Shown: one piece after another, positions 42,938 through 54,105 of the stretch | Position numbering within the stretch: position 1 is the stretch's first letter | How the letters are laid out: each line of letters begins with the position of its first letter | The notes under the pieces: generated by a model | The model's input: only the letters and a program-made list of their open reading frames with translations | What the model was told of the DNA's origin: nothing | The model's database searches: none | Position numbers and translations under genes: made by a program | DNA from: Hymenopus coronatus | Lineage: Eukaryota > Arthropoda > Insecta > Mantodea > Hymenopodidae | Reading direction: 5' to 3' | Length of the DNA stretch: 64,000 bases | Assembly (NCBI GenBank): GCA_030762935.1 | Contig: CM060899.1 | Span: 61,802,501-61,866,500, forward strand

Positions 42938-43520
42938 ACTATTTGGTATTTGGTTTCTCCTTAAGGCAATCTCAAAGATAGGTTACCATTCACGAGACTC
43001 TGCAGGTTGTGTGAACTGGAATTCAACAGTAAGTTGGAGTAATTGCAGTGTATTAGTTATGACTTAACCCTGGTATACTAAATGTGCCGTTTTTCCTTTA
43101 ATTCAAGTTTAAAACTGGAGTTCTGGTAAAAAATATTTGGGAATACACCTATAAAATTATTACACATAATAATAGAGAAAATAAAAATGAAAATACATGT
43201 AGATCCTTTCTTAGTATTTTTTAATCCTAATTGAAAGTTTAAATTCTTCTAAACCAGTTTTCATAATCCTGCTATAGGCACTACCAAAAAGTAGTTCAAA
43301 TGACCATGAGTGTTAGATGATAGGTAATGGACTGGCCATCCATTCAAAGCCAAATGTTCAAATCCCAGTGATTGTGGTAAAGGACGGGGAGAGCCCAAGT
43401 AAAATAATCGGTGTGATGCTTGGAAGCTAATAGAGTTACATTTGGCTGTAGTTATGTCGGATTTCTGTTTTATTTATTTTAAAAACTCACTACAATTTTA
43501 GGGCAAAAATTGTATATATT
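42938..43520. other. Spacer with a tRNA-like SINE piece
   Basis: At about 43315-43395 GATGATAGGTAATGG and TGTTCAAATCCCAGTG resemble A and B boxes of a decayed SINE. Otherwise AT-rich with no gene. Confidence 0.4.
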
Positions 43521-44132
43521 ACTTTCTCTATACGTACTATGTACATAGTGTATAGAGAAGGTATTGCACTCCACCTAAAAATTCGATACCGAGATTTCAC
43601 CGGAAATATATGTTTTAGGGTCTCCTGTATCCAAAAATCAAGTGTTTTCAGAAAAAGGTCCGTCTATGTGTGTCCGTGTGTCTGTGAACACGATAACTCA
43701 AAAACGAAAAGTCGGTAAAATACCAAACTTGGTATTTAAGTTTAGCATCTTCCAGGGATGCGACGTGAAGATTTTGAGAAAAATCCCCCCACCCCAAACT
43801 ACCCTTTACATGGAACCTTTTTCGAAAATTTGGATTTTCTAAAAAATGGCTCTAACGAATTTGATTAAAATATCGTATATTAAAGATATGTACCTGACAA
43901 ATGAAATCTATACTTTGAATTTTATGGGAATAGCTTCTGAAGACTACTTTATTCTAGATCAATTTTACGGAATTTTACATAACTACTAAATAGTAAGTGA
44001 TTGACAAAAACTTACCACACAACAAATGTAGAGCACTTTAAAACACACAATTTATGTTATATACATTTTTTCGTGTAGTTGATTGTTTTTTAGGTATTCC
44101 TTGTTTTTGGTTTCAGCTTTGAAAAACTTATA
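43521..44132 (+). mobile_element. H repeat, 3' quarter missing
   Basis: Head ACTTTCTCTATACGTACTAT, palindrome at about 43720, body to TTTGAAAAACTTATA. Confidence 0.8.
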
Positions 44133-44488
44133 GTACCGACAGGCAACAAAGGGTTAAAAGCGGAAGATACATTGTTGAAACCACAGCAGCCACTGTAATG
44201 ATAGTACCACGGTTTGACTCCTTGAATTTGAAGTGGGGGCAATAACCCCACCTCGTGCACCGCCTCCAGTGGATGATGTGTTTATATAGCTGGAATGTGC
44301 ACCTCGTGACTCCCGCATTAGCATGGAGTACACCACTTTGCTCCCACCCACAATGCATCACTTCTATTGTCCCAGAGACATCAAGTGCCAACACCGTGAA
44401 ATGATTAAACGCTTACTCTTCTTGACTCCGAAACGTCGATCGCTGTGGAGTCTCTCTGTTTACAAACTCTTCTAAGGGCGGTGGTTTT
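44133..44488. other. Unique spacer, GC-richer
   Basis: About 350 bp with 88- and 65-codon minus frames that lack recognisable motifs. Could be part of another element. No call. Confidence 0.35.
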
Positions 44489-44617
44489 ACTTCCTCTACA
44501 CGTACTATGCATATATTGTATACAGAAGGTATTGTAATGCATTCGATACCGAGATTTCACCGGAAATACCTACATGGTTTGGCATTCGCTGAATCAAAAA
44601 TAAAAAAAAAAAAAAAA
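44489..44617 (+). mobile_element. H repeat head, outer copy of a nest
   Basis: ACTTCCTCTACACGTACTAT to a 16-base A-run, where a minus copy is inserted. The remainder is 45484-45950. Confidence 0.7.
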
Positions 44618-44618
44618 G

Positions 44619-45483
44619 AATCTGAAGTGTACAATTTACATGACTTTCTCTATATCCCTGCAAAAAAATTTAAATTATTACTTCTATTTACTTTATGCTA
44701 ATCAGAAAAAATGAGCAGAAATAGTCTTATTACTTGCTTCCTTGTAAGTAGAAGCGAAATAAGGGAGTACCATAGGTTAAAGTGAAAGCCAAAAGCTGGT
44801 TCCTATGTCAATGAAGCTCCTTTGTTTATATGCATAGGAGTTGACAAGTTTCTATATGAGAAAAGTATGTTTTTCATAGCAGAAACCAAAAATAAGGAAT
44901 GTCTAAAAAACGATGAACTTACGAAAAAAAATGTATACAGCATAAATTGTGTGTTTTAACGTGCTCTACATTTTTTGTGCAGTAAGTTTTTGTCCATCTC
45001 TTACGGTTTAGCAGTTATTCAAAATTCAGTAAAATTCATCCAGAATAAACTACTCTTCTGAGGCTATTTCCAGAAAATTCAAGATATAAATTTTATTTGT
45101 CAGGTAAATATATTTAAAATACGAAATTTTAATCAAAATCGTTAGAGCCATTTTTGTGAAAATCAAAATTTTCGAAAAAAGTTCCATGTAAAGGGTAGTT
45201 GGGGGTGGGGGTGATGTTTCTCAAAATCTTCGTGTCGCATCCCTGGAAGATACTAAACTTAAATACCAAGTTTCGTATTTTACCGACTTTTCGTTTTTGA
45301 GTTATCGTGTTCACAGACACACGGACACACACACAGACACACGGACCTTTTTGTGAAAATGCTTCTTTTTTTATATTGGGGACCCTAAAACATATATTTC
45401 CGGTGAAAACTCGGTATCGAATTTTTTGGTGGAGTGCAATACCTTCTCTATACACTATATACATAGTATGTATAGAGAAAGTA
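44619..45483 (-). mobile_element. H repeat, minus strand, full length, inserted
   Basis: AATCTGAAGTGTACAATTTA to GTATAGAGAAAGTAA. ACAC-rich variable stretch at about 45320-45345. Confidence 0.8.
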
Positions 45484-45950
45484 ATAAATAACTTGGTATT
45501 TAAGTTTAGTATCTTCCAAGGATCTCAGCTGCTTACCAAGCGGGCCTGGTGATTTTCCCCCTGCTGGGAGACCTGGCCCGGGGTGCACTCAGCCTCGTAA
45601 GGTCCTTGGGGGCGGAGGGCCAATTGAGGAGCTACTTGATGGAGAAGTAGCCCCTACACGTCACGAGGACCGCATTAATCGGCCGGGGGACTCCAGGCGC
45701 TGACCACGTCTCACCTTCCAATACTGCACTCCATTCATGAAGTCTGTAATGGACCGAGATGGGGGACGCAGCGGCCGGGCGGTAGGCTAAGTTTCCCCGT
45801 GCCATGGAGTTATATCTTTCAAGGATGCCACACGAAGATTTTCATGTAAATCCGCCCACCCCAAACTACCCTTTACATGGAACTTTTTTCGAAAATTTTG
45901 ATTTTCTCAAAAATGGTTCAAACGATTTTGATTAAAATAGCTTATGTTTA
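45484..45950 (+). mobile_element. H repeat remainder, split by a GC-rich block
   Basis: ACTTGGTATTTAAGTTTAGT then ATCTTCCAAGGAT (45511-45523), and after the GC-rich block ATCTTTCAAGGAT (45814-45826) and the standard body to TAGCTTATGTTTAA. Confidence 0.7.
45524..45813. mobile_element. GC-rich retroposed block with 13-bp target duplication
   Basis: A 290-bp block, markedly GC-richer than everything around it, flanked by ATCTTCCAAGGAT and ATCTTTCAAGGAT. Contains GAGGAGCTACTTGATGGAGA and GGCCGGGCGG. No tRNA boxes, no poly(A), no frame. I recall similar text from repetitive DNA of other insects (possibly a LINE 3' end or SINE), but cannot name it. Confidence 0.65.
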
Positions 45951-46206
45951 AGAAAACTATCATCTGATATTACATTTATATTATATATATTATATTTATT
46001 TATACATTTTAACCCTAATAATTACTGATACCCTTTGTTTATATGTGCATGCAAAAACGGAAGTACATCTGCTTTTATGCTCACATTAAGTATAGTGTAG
46101 TGCCGTACAGGCCTCAAAAGCAAATAGTGTGATTATATGTCTATTCTGCTGTTTTTGTAACCCTTGCTTTTAGCACTAGAGCTTTATACATTGTTTTTTG
46201 TTTCTT
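45951..46206 (+). mobile_element. Second LINE 3' UTR copy, first part
   Basis: AACTATCATCTGATATTACA to CTAGAGCTTTATACATTG matches 28388-28550, with about 80 extra bp (CATCTGCTTTTATGCTCACA onward) that the first copy lacks. Only the 3' end was copied. Confidence 0.8.
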
Positions 46207-46209
46207 TTT

Positions 46210-47053
46210 ACTTTCTCTATCCCCGTATGTACAATGTACATAGGGATAGAGAGGTATTATATTCCACCCTAATAATTCGATGTCGAGATTTCACCGAAAA
46301 TACATGTTTTAGGACCCACTGAATCAAAAAAAAAAAAAAAAAACAACAGCATTTTCAGAAACACGTCCATGTGTGTGCGTGTGTCTGTCTGTCTGTGGAC
46401 AGCATAACTCAAAAACGAAAAGATTGTTAAATACCAAGTTTGGTATTTAAGTTTGGTATCTTCCAAGGATGCGACACGAAGATTTTAAAGAAAATTCCCC
46501 CTTCCCCTAATTACCCTTTGCATAGAAAATTGTCGAAAATTTTTGTTTTTCTTAAAAATGGCTCTAACGATTTTAATTAAAACGCCACATATTAAAGCCA
46601 TTTCTACCAAAAATAAAATGTATTTCTTGAATTTTCTGAGAATAGCTTCCCAAGACTTGTTTATTCTGGCTGAGTTTTGCTTAATTTGGAGTAACTAGTA
46701 AACCATAAGAGATAGACAAAAACTTAGTACACAAAAAGGTAGATCTTGTTAAAATACATAAGTAATGTCATATATAATGTTTCGTGGAGCTTACCGTGTT
46801 CGAGATATTCCTTGTTATTAGTTTCAATTGTGAGGTACTTAAACTTTTCTGAAACAGGAAGTGTCCGTTTTGTTTTTGTTCTACTCCTGACCAAGCAAAG
46901 AAGTGATTTGCAATGACAATCCCATAACGACAGTTTTTAAAACATTTGACAATCACTTTAGCCTAGTGTATTGTTTATCTCCATTAGCATCTTTTGTAAG
47001 AAGTTTATAAAGTAGCTAGATAAAGTAATGTGAGTGTAACATATTAGATTTTT
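46210..47053 (+). mobile_element. H repeat, second subfamily, inserted in the LINE UTR
   Basis: Head ACTTTCTCTATCCCCGTATG ... ACATAGGGATAGAG, A-run of 18 at about 46326, palindrome reading AATACCAA-GT-TTGGTATT at about 46430, end GTAACATATTAGATTTTTTT. The T-run target of the LINE UTR is visible on both sides. Confidence 0.8.
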
Positions 47054-47152
47054 TTTAGTAGTATATAAACATATGTATACATGTATATCCCTTGCAAAAT
47101 TCTACGTTCTGTGGCTTCCTGGCCTTTGACGAACATACAAAATGCTTTATAA
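47054..47152 (+). mobile_element. Second LINE 3' UTR copy, last part
   Basis: AGTATATAAACATATGTATA to GCTTTATAATCTAAT matches 28565-28665. The tandem tail is reduced to about 1.5 units. Confidence 0.8.
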
Positions 47153-47182
47153 TCTAATGTTTGAAAGATATGAACGACATTT

Positions 47183-47907
47183 ATGCTAATTCACAATGAG
47201 ATGCAAGCGCAGACGTACCGTAGCATAAGCGCAGACGCAAGGAGTCACCATTCACAAAACAATCGTAAGCGCACCGCAAGAAGTTGGCACGGGTTTCTAG
47301 ATCTGCAAGTTACATGCAAATATCTTCCAAGTTACAAACTGAATAACATAACCAACAATACCACATAAGAAAATTTATTCAATCTTTTTCAAATAAATGT
47401 GTTATAAAGTTACATACTAACAACTGACGCTCGCGGCAGTAACGTCACAACAATTGCTCATTCAAAATTATGGAAAATAGTACAACCATAGAGACTTCAG
47501 AAAAGCTACACATGTAATGAACTAAGAATTATCTCTTTGCGTCTTCGATTTATGAGAACTAAGAAATCTATACACAGATGATAGTTACATCCATTAAATC
47601 AAAGAAGGATTCGCAAGGAGACTAACATAACCTCTTGAGGGAGATTAGAGATGGCGCGGCACGGCCAAATAGAAGAGCATGCATGTACAGCAGACCCTGC
47701 AAAATCTTGCAATGCGATCGTCTGTTGTTGAATTCATAGATAATGCATAGAGAAAAGAAAGAGACTTCATCCTCTTCGCATGCAACGCAAGAATAAAGTT
47801 TGGAGTTTGCAAACTCTTGCGTTGCGTCTTGAGTGTTTCTTTGTGAATGCTTACAAACGCTTGCGCTTATATTGCGTCTGCGCTTGCATTTCATTGTGAA
47901 TGTAGCA
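47183..47907. mobile_element. TIR element, 0.72 kb, with subterminal repeats
   Basis: Ends ATTCACAATGAGATGCAAGC (47188) and mirror GCTTGCATTTCATTGTGAAT (to 47901), with ATGCTA outside on both sides. Several short GCAAGCGCAGACG-type repeats follow inside both ends, like transposase binding sites. The 105-codon minus frame at 47622-47939 crosses the right end and has no transposase motif. Confidence 0.7.
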
Positions 47908-48157
47908 TTTTGAGTTATGGCATGTAAACAAAGACACATGAGCTCAGGTCATCGAACACACCAAGGCGTCACCCGCGTTATGCTCCTTGCACCGTCATGC
48001 TGAGTAGCCCGGAAGAAAATTTAGGACGAACATCTCTGGTACACAGTTGTCACGGTTTTCAAGCTAACCTTTCCTTATACAATATTTTGAAGTCATTACG
48101 AAGCAACCAAAAATCAGAGCCGTGCACTGCCTCCAAGCTCTAGGCTAAGAATTTTAA
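47908..48157. other. Unique spacer
   Basis: No gene or repeat recognised. Confidence 0.35.
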
Positions 48158-48301
48158 TTTTCTCTAGCACGTATGTACTACAATGTAAGCACATAGCTGA
48201 ATGAGAGAGTATTGTATTCCACCCAAAATTTTGACATCGAGATTTCACCGGAAATTCATGTTTTGGGACCCCCTGAATCCAAAAAAAGTACTTTTAGAAA
48301 A

Positions 48302-48333
<32 letters not shown>

Positions 48334-48717
48334 CTGTATGTGTGTATGTCTGTGGGCAGCATAGCTCAAAAAGCAAAAGTCCATTAAAGGCCAAACTTGG
48401 TATTTAAGTTCAGTAACTTCCAAGGATGCGACACGAAGATTTTCAAGAAAATTCCCTCACCCCCAGATACCCTTTACATGGAACAAAAATTTTGATTTTC
48501 TCAAAAATGGCTCTAACGAGTTGGGTTAAAGTGCCTTATGTTTAATATATTTTTATGATAAACGAAATGTTTTTCTTGAACTTTCTGGGAATAACCTCGA
48601 AAGAGCTCTTCATTCTGGATGCCTTTGGTATAATTGACAAACCATAAGAAATATACAGAAACTTACTACACAAAAATGTAGATCTTATTAAAATACACAA
48701 TTTACATGTACATTTTT
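48158..48717 (+). mobile_element. H repeat, second subfamily, 3' part lost
   Basis: Head TTCTCTAGCACGTATGTACT with an extra arm, (GT)n at about 48306-48332, body to TACATGTACATTTTT, where the next copy starts. Confidence 0.75.
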
Positions 48718-49457
48718 ACTTTCTCTATACGCACTATGTACATAGCGTATAGAGAATGTATTGCACTACACCAAAAAATTCGATACCGAGATTTCACCGG
48801 AAATATATGTTTTAGGGTCCCCTGTATCCAAAAAAATATTTTCAGAAAAAGGTCCGTGGTCCGTGTGTCTGTGAACACGATAACTCAAAAAGGAAAAATC
48901 GGTAAAATACCAAACTTGGTATTTAAGTTTAGTATCTTCCAGGAATGCGACAGGAAGATTTTGAGAAAAATCTCCCCACACCAAACTACCCTTTACATGG
49001 AACTTTTTTCGAAAATGTTTTTCTAAAAGATGGCTCTAACGATTTTGATTTAAAATATCATATATTAAAGATATTTACCTGACAAATAAAATGTATATTT
49101 TAGATTTTCTGGGAATAGCATCTGAAGACTACTTTATTCTGGATGGATTTTGCATAACTACTAAACCGTAAGAGATGGATAAAAACTTAACACATAAAAA
49201 ATGTAGAGCACGTTAAAACACACAATGTATGTTATACACATTTTTTTAGTGGAGTTGATCGTTTTTTAGATATTCCTTTTTCTTGGTTTCAGCTTTGAAA
49301 AACTTATACTCTTCTCATACAAGAATTTGTCAACTCTTGTCCATACAAACAAAGGAACATCAGTCACATAGCAACCAGCTTTTGGCTTTCACTTTAACCT
49401 ATGGTACTCCCTTATTTCGCTTCTACTTACCAGGAAGCTAGCAATAAGACTATTTCT
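48718..49457 (+). mobile_element. H repeat, nearly full length
   Basis: Head ACTTTCTCTATACGCACTAT, palindrome at about 48907, tail stops at GACTATTTCT. Confidence 0.8.
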
Positions 49458-49479
49458 ATTGTATAATGAGTAGAGACAG

Positions 49480-49620
49480 TAAAAATACCAAACTTGGTAT
49501 TTAAATTCAGCATCTTCCAAGGATGCGACATGACGCTTTTTAAGAATCAATCAATTTGACGTACATGGAAAATTTTTCCAATATTTTGATTTTCTCAAAA
49601 ATATTTCTAATGATTCGGGC
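49480..49620 (+). mobile_element. H repeat internal fragment
   Basis: AATACCAAACTTGGTATTTA through GATTTTCTCAAAAATATTTC. It follows directly on a stub GAGTAGAGACAGTAAAAA that resembles the outer edge of a minus-strand head. Confidence 0.6.
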
Positions 49621-49736
49621 CTGAATGATACATGTTGCATTAAATGCTTCTACTGAAAGGCTCGAAACATTTCTAACGGTACTTCATACACCGAATGGGA
49701 TGTTACACAGCGATCATTTTCCACAAAATCTGTTAT

Positions 49737-49781
<45 letters not shown>

Positions 49782-49920
49782 AAGGAAGTGCTGTATTCGA
49801 AGAGAGCAAAACGTGTTAACCCCTGCCATATGCACAAGGTCTGATTTTCGTCTGTTCATGGAACTGCAGAGATCTGACCCCACACCGACCCCAACAAGAG
49901 CGGTGCACTCTCTAGAAGTC
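49621..49920. other. Spacer with a TC run
   Basis: (TC)n at 49742-49778, otherwise unique. The 77-codon minus frame crosses the TC run (RERERE) and is not a gene. Confidence 0.4.
49742..49778. repeat. (CT)n microsatellite
   Basis: About 18 CT units. Confidence 0.85.
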
Positions 49921-49924
49921 TTGA

Positions 49925-50000
49925 CCAGAGATGACCAAATGGCGGCCCGCGGGCCTAATCCGGCCCGCTAGTATGTTTCATCCGGCCCGCAAATAAATAT
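49925..50000 (+). mobile_element. hAT-like terminal fragment
   Basis: CCAGAGATGACCAAATGGCG followed by GGCCCGCGGGCC and repeated CCGGCCCGC, a form well known at hAT element ends. Only one end is seen, because an H copy begins at 50018. Confidence 0.5.
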
Positions 50001-50017
50001 ATGATTTGTTTCTTTTT

Positions 50018-50851
50018 GCTTTCTCTACAAGTATTATGTACATAGTGCATGGAGAAGATATTGCACTCCACCCAAAATTTGATGCCGAGGTTTCACTGGA
50101 AATATATGTTTTAGGGTCCACTGTAACCAAAAAAAAAGCATTTTCAGAAAAAGGTCCATGTGTGTGTCCATGTGTCTGTGAACACGATAACTCAAAAACG
50201 AATAGTCGGTAAAATACCAAAAATGGCATCCAGGGATGCGATACGAAGATTTTTCAAGAAAATCCTCCCACCCCCAATTACCCCTTACGGAACAAAATTT
50301 CGAAAATTTTGTTTTTTTTAAAAGTGGCTCAACGATTTTGATTAAAATCTCTTATATTTAAAATAATTACTTGCCAAATAAAATGTATATATTTAATTTT
50401 TTGCGATTAGCCTCAAAAGACCTCTTTATTCTTGATGATTTTTATTGAATTTTGCATAACTGATAAACCGTAAGAGATAGACAAAAACGTATCACTCAAA
50501 AAATGTAGATCACGATAAAATACATAAATTATGTCATACATTTTTTTCGTGGAGTTGATGGTTTTTAAGATATTTCGTGTTTTTGTTTCAGCTTTGAAAA
50601 ACTTGTGCTTTTGTGATACAGGAATGAGTCAGTTCCTGTCCATACAAACAAAGGAACTTCAATCACATAGCAACCAGCTTTTGACTGTCACTTTAACCTA
50701 TGGTACTCCCTTATTTCGCTTCTACTTACAAGGAAGCAAGTAATAAGATTATTTCTGCTAATTTTTTCTCGATTAGCATGAAGTAAATAGAAGAATAAGC
50801 TTTTTAACAATAATTTGTTGCAGACATGTAGAGAGAGTCATGTGAATGGAG
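50018..50851 (+). mobile_element. H repeat, full length
   Basis: Head GCTTTCTCTACAAGTATTAT, a deletion of the palindrome half (AATACCAAAAATGG), standard tail to GAATGGAGC. Confidence 0.75.
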
Positions 50852-50852
50852 C

Positions 50853-50955
50853 TTTTTCCAAAACTTGTATTTCCGGTGAAATTTCAGAATTTTTGGGTGC
50901 AATACAATATCTTTTCTATACACTATGTACATAGTACAAGTAGAGAAAGTAAAAA
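50853..50955 (-). mobile_element. H repeat head, minus strand
   Basis: AAAACTTGTATTTCCGGTGA to GTAGAGAAAGTAAAAA. With the plus copy before it this is a copy bounded by inverted heads. Confidence 0.7.
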
Positions 50956-51435
50956 TATTGTTCCTGCCTTTCGATATGTTTGGTTCGGTTGAAAGCTGGC
51001 GTCGTGTCGAGAATTGAACACAGTTAAACGCCAAGAATGAAGGGGAAACCTTCCTACCTGGAGGTCTAGACTTGTGTGTTTTCCAAAACAGACGCAAACA
51101 CACTCTACTTTGTTTGAAGACATGCGCCCCGGGTGCAACGGCCTCTATGAGTACAGGGCGATGATGTTTGAACTTGAAGCATAGACGGGAACGTTTCCAT
51201 TAACCTTTTGACTTTGGTGATTGGGTTTGCCCAGCTATAGATCATTATAAGCCCACTTTAATGACCCGTCTGGTCCCTGGAATTGAGAAAATTACATAAT
51301 GAGGAGGCCCTCATTGTTAGCCAGCCTGGACTTCACGAGCAAGACCCGCGCTAAGAGCATCCTCGTCTGCGACTGATTGTTTTGGAGGCCATCACCACAA
51401 ATCTTTGTATCCGCTAATAGAAACATTTATTACAC
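50956..51435. other. Unique spacer
   Basis: Mixed composition. Frames of up to 99 codons lack motifs. No gene call. Confidence 0.35.
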
Positions 51436-51439
51436 ATAC

Positions 51440-51538
51440 AATATTCCTAGTGTATAGAGAATATATTGTATTGCACCCAAAAACTCCATACCGAATTTCA
51501 CCGGAAGTACACCTTTTAGGGTACCCTGTATAAAAAAA
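51440..51538 (+). mobile_element. H repeat head, outer copy of a nest
   Basis: CCTAGTGTATAGAGAATATA to the A-run after GTACCCTGTAT. Remainder at 52428-53151. Confidence 0.7.
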
Positions 51539-51539
51539 A

Positions 51540-52236
51540 AATCTGATGTGTACCATTCACATGACTTTCTCTATATCCCTACAACAAATTATTGTTAAAA
51601 AGCTTATACTACTATTTACTTTATGCTAATCAGAAAAAATGAGCAGAAATAGTCTTATTACTTGCTTCCTTGTAAGTAGAAGCGAAATAAGGGACTACCA
51701 TAGGTTAAAATGATAGTCAAAAGCTGGTTGCTTTGTCAATGAAGTTCCTTTGTTTATTTGGATAGGAGTTGACAAGTTCCTGTATGAGAAAAGTATACGT
51801 TTTTCATAGCAGAAACCAAAAATAAGGAATGTCTCAAAAACGACGAACTCACGAAAAAAATTTCATAACGTGCTCTACATATTTTGTGTAGTACGTTTTT
51901 GTCCATCTCTTACGGTTTAGCAGTTATTCAAAATTCCGTAAAATTCATTCCGAATAAACTACTCTTCAGAGGCTAGTCTCATAAAATTCAAGATATACCT
52001 TTTATTTGTAATTCTTTGATATACGAATTTTTAATCAAAATCGTTAGAGCCATTTTTGAGAAAATCATAATTTTCGAAAAAAGTTCCATGTAAAGGGTAG
52101 TTGGGGGTGGGGGGATTTTTCCGAAAATCTTCGTGTCGCATCCCTGGAAGATACTAAACTTAAATACCAAGTTTGGTATTTTACCGACTTTTCGTTGAGT
52201 TATCGTGTTCACAAACACACGGACACACTGACACAC

Positions 52237-52274
<38 letters not shown>

Positions 52275-52426
52275 GCGCGCGGACCTTTTTGTGAAAATGC
52301 TCATTTCGGATATTGGGGACCCTAAAACATATATTTCCGGTGAAATCTCGGTATCGAATTTTGGGTGGAGTGTAATACCTTCTCTAAACACTATGTACAT
52401 AGTGCGTATAGAGAAAGTAAAAATTA
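51540..52426 (-). mobile_element. H repeat, minus strand, full length, inserted
   Basis: AATCTGATGTGTACCATTCA to GCGTATAGAGAAAGTAAAAA. The palindrome is at about 52166. The ACAC/GCGC run at 52238-52282 is the longest variable stretch among the minus copies. Confidence 0.8.
52238..52282. repeat. (AC)n(GC)n microsatellite
   Basis: About 17 AC units followed by GCGCGCGC, in the fixed variable position of H. Confidence 0.85.
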
Positions 52427-52427
52427 G

Positions 52428-53151
52428 CAAAAGGTCCCTGTGTGTGTCTGTGAACTCGATAACTCAACAACGAAAAATCATTAAAATATCAAACTTGGTA
52501 TATATGTTTAGTATCTTCCAGGGATGCGGCACAAGGATTTTGAGAAAAATACCCCCACCCCAAACTACCCTTTACATGGAACAAATCTCTAAAATTTTGA
52601 TTTTCTTAAAAATGGCTCAAATGATTTTGATTAAAATACCGTATATTAAAGATATTTACATGCCAAATGAAATGTATATCTCGAATTTTCTGGGAATAGC
52701 CTCTAAAGACCTCTTTATTGTGACTGAATTTTAGCCGAATTTTGCTTAACTGCTAAATGGTAAGAGGTAGACAAAAACTTACTACACGAAAATGTAGAGC
52801 ACGTTAAAACACACAATTTATGTCATATACGTTTTTTTCGTGGAATATCCGTTTTTGAGATATTCCTTGTTATTGGATTCACTTTTAAAATACCTACACT
52901 TTAACTCCTGGCCATACAAACAAAAGAACTTCAAACACATAGCAACCAGCTTTTAAAAGATTTTACTGTCGCTTTAGCCTAGTGTATTCCGTTATTTCCC
53001 TTCTACTTACAAGGAAGCAAGTAATTAGGACAATTTCTGCTAATGTTTTTTTACGTTTAGCATAAAGAAAAATAGAAGAATAAGGGTTTTAACATTAATT
53101 TGTAGCAGAGATGTAGAATGGGGTCATGTGAATGGAGCACTTTAGATTTTT
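52428..53151 (+). mobile_element. H repeat remainder of the outer copy
   Basis: AGCAAAAGGTCCCTGTGTGT to CACTTTAGATTTTT. It continues the copy begun at 51440. A 179-codon frame at 52195-52734 spans both copies and is accidental. Confidence 0.75.
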
Positions 53152-53235
53152 ATTAGCGAAAGATCCATATGCTGCATGTGTGTTTCTATCAAGTATATCT
53201 ATGTAGATAGAAAGTTTTGCATTCCAAACAAAAAA
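53152..53235. other. Spacer with a weak H-head likeness
   Basis: AAGTATATCTATGTAGATAGAAAG is a short fold-back followed by GCATTCCAAACAAAAA, probably a decayed head of an outer copy. Confidence 0.35.
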
Positions 53236-53912
53236 ATCTGATGTGTTCCATTCACATGACTTTCTCTATATCTGTGCAACTTATTATTGTTTATAAAGTT
53301 TATGCTTCTATGTACTTCATACTAATCGAGAAAAAAAAATGTCAGAAATAGTCTTATTACTTGCTTCCTTGTAAGTAGAAGCGAAATAAGGGAGTACTAT
53401 AGGCTAAAGTGGTAGTCAAAGGCTGGTAGCTATGTGACTGATGTTTCTTTGTTTGCTTGGACAGGAGTTGACGAAATCCTGTATGAGAAAATATAAGTTT
53501 TTGAAAGGTGAAATCAAAAACTCCACAAAAAAAGTTGTATAACATAAATTGTGTGTTTGAACGTGCTCTACATTTTCTGTGTAGTAAGCTTTTGTCTATC
53601 TCTTACAATTTAGCAGTTAAGCAAATTTCGGCAAAATTCCTCCAGAATAAAGAGGTCCTCAGAGGCTATTCCCAGAAAATTCAAGATATACATTTTATTT
53701 GATATGTAAATGTTAGTAATATACGGGATTTTAATCAAAATCGTTAGAGCCATTTTTTTAGAAAATCAAATTTTTCGAAAAAAGTTCCATGTAAAGGGTA
53801 GTTTGGGATGGGGGGATTTTCTTGAAAATCTTCGTGTCGCATCCTTGGAAGATACCAAACTTAAATACCAAGTTTGGTTTTTAACGGTCTATTGAGCTAT
53901 GCTGCCTACAGT

Positions 53913-53945
<33 letters not shown>

Positions 53946-54105
53946 AGACAGACACACACACACGGACCTGTTTCTAAAAATGCTTTTTTTGGATTCAGGC
54001 GGTCTCAAAACATATACTTCGGGTGAAATCTCGGTATCGAATTTTTGGGTACAATGCAATACTTTGTCTATACACTGTGTAACATAGTATGTATAGAGAA
54101 AGTAA
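53236..54105 (-). mobile_element. H repeat, minus strand, full length
   Basis: AATCTGATGTGTTCCATTCA to GTATAGAGAAAGTAAAAA. AC run at 53915-53941. Immediately followed by another minus copy. Confidence 0.8.
53915..53941. repeat. (AC)n microsatellite
   Basis: About 13 AC units inside the H variable stretch. Confidence 0.8.

Noticed and set aside
47622..47939. 105-codon minus-strand gene in the TIR element
   Set aside because: It crosses the right TIR into flanking DNA and has no transposase signature.
52195..52734. 179-codon open frame on the plus strand
   Set aside because: It runs across the AC microsatellite, the end of a minus H copy and into a plus H copy. The protein is His-Thr repeats followed by translated H sequence also seen in many other copies.
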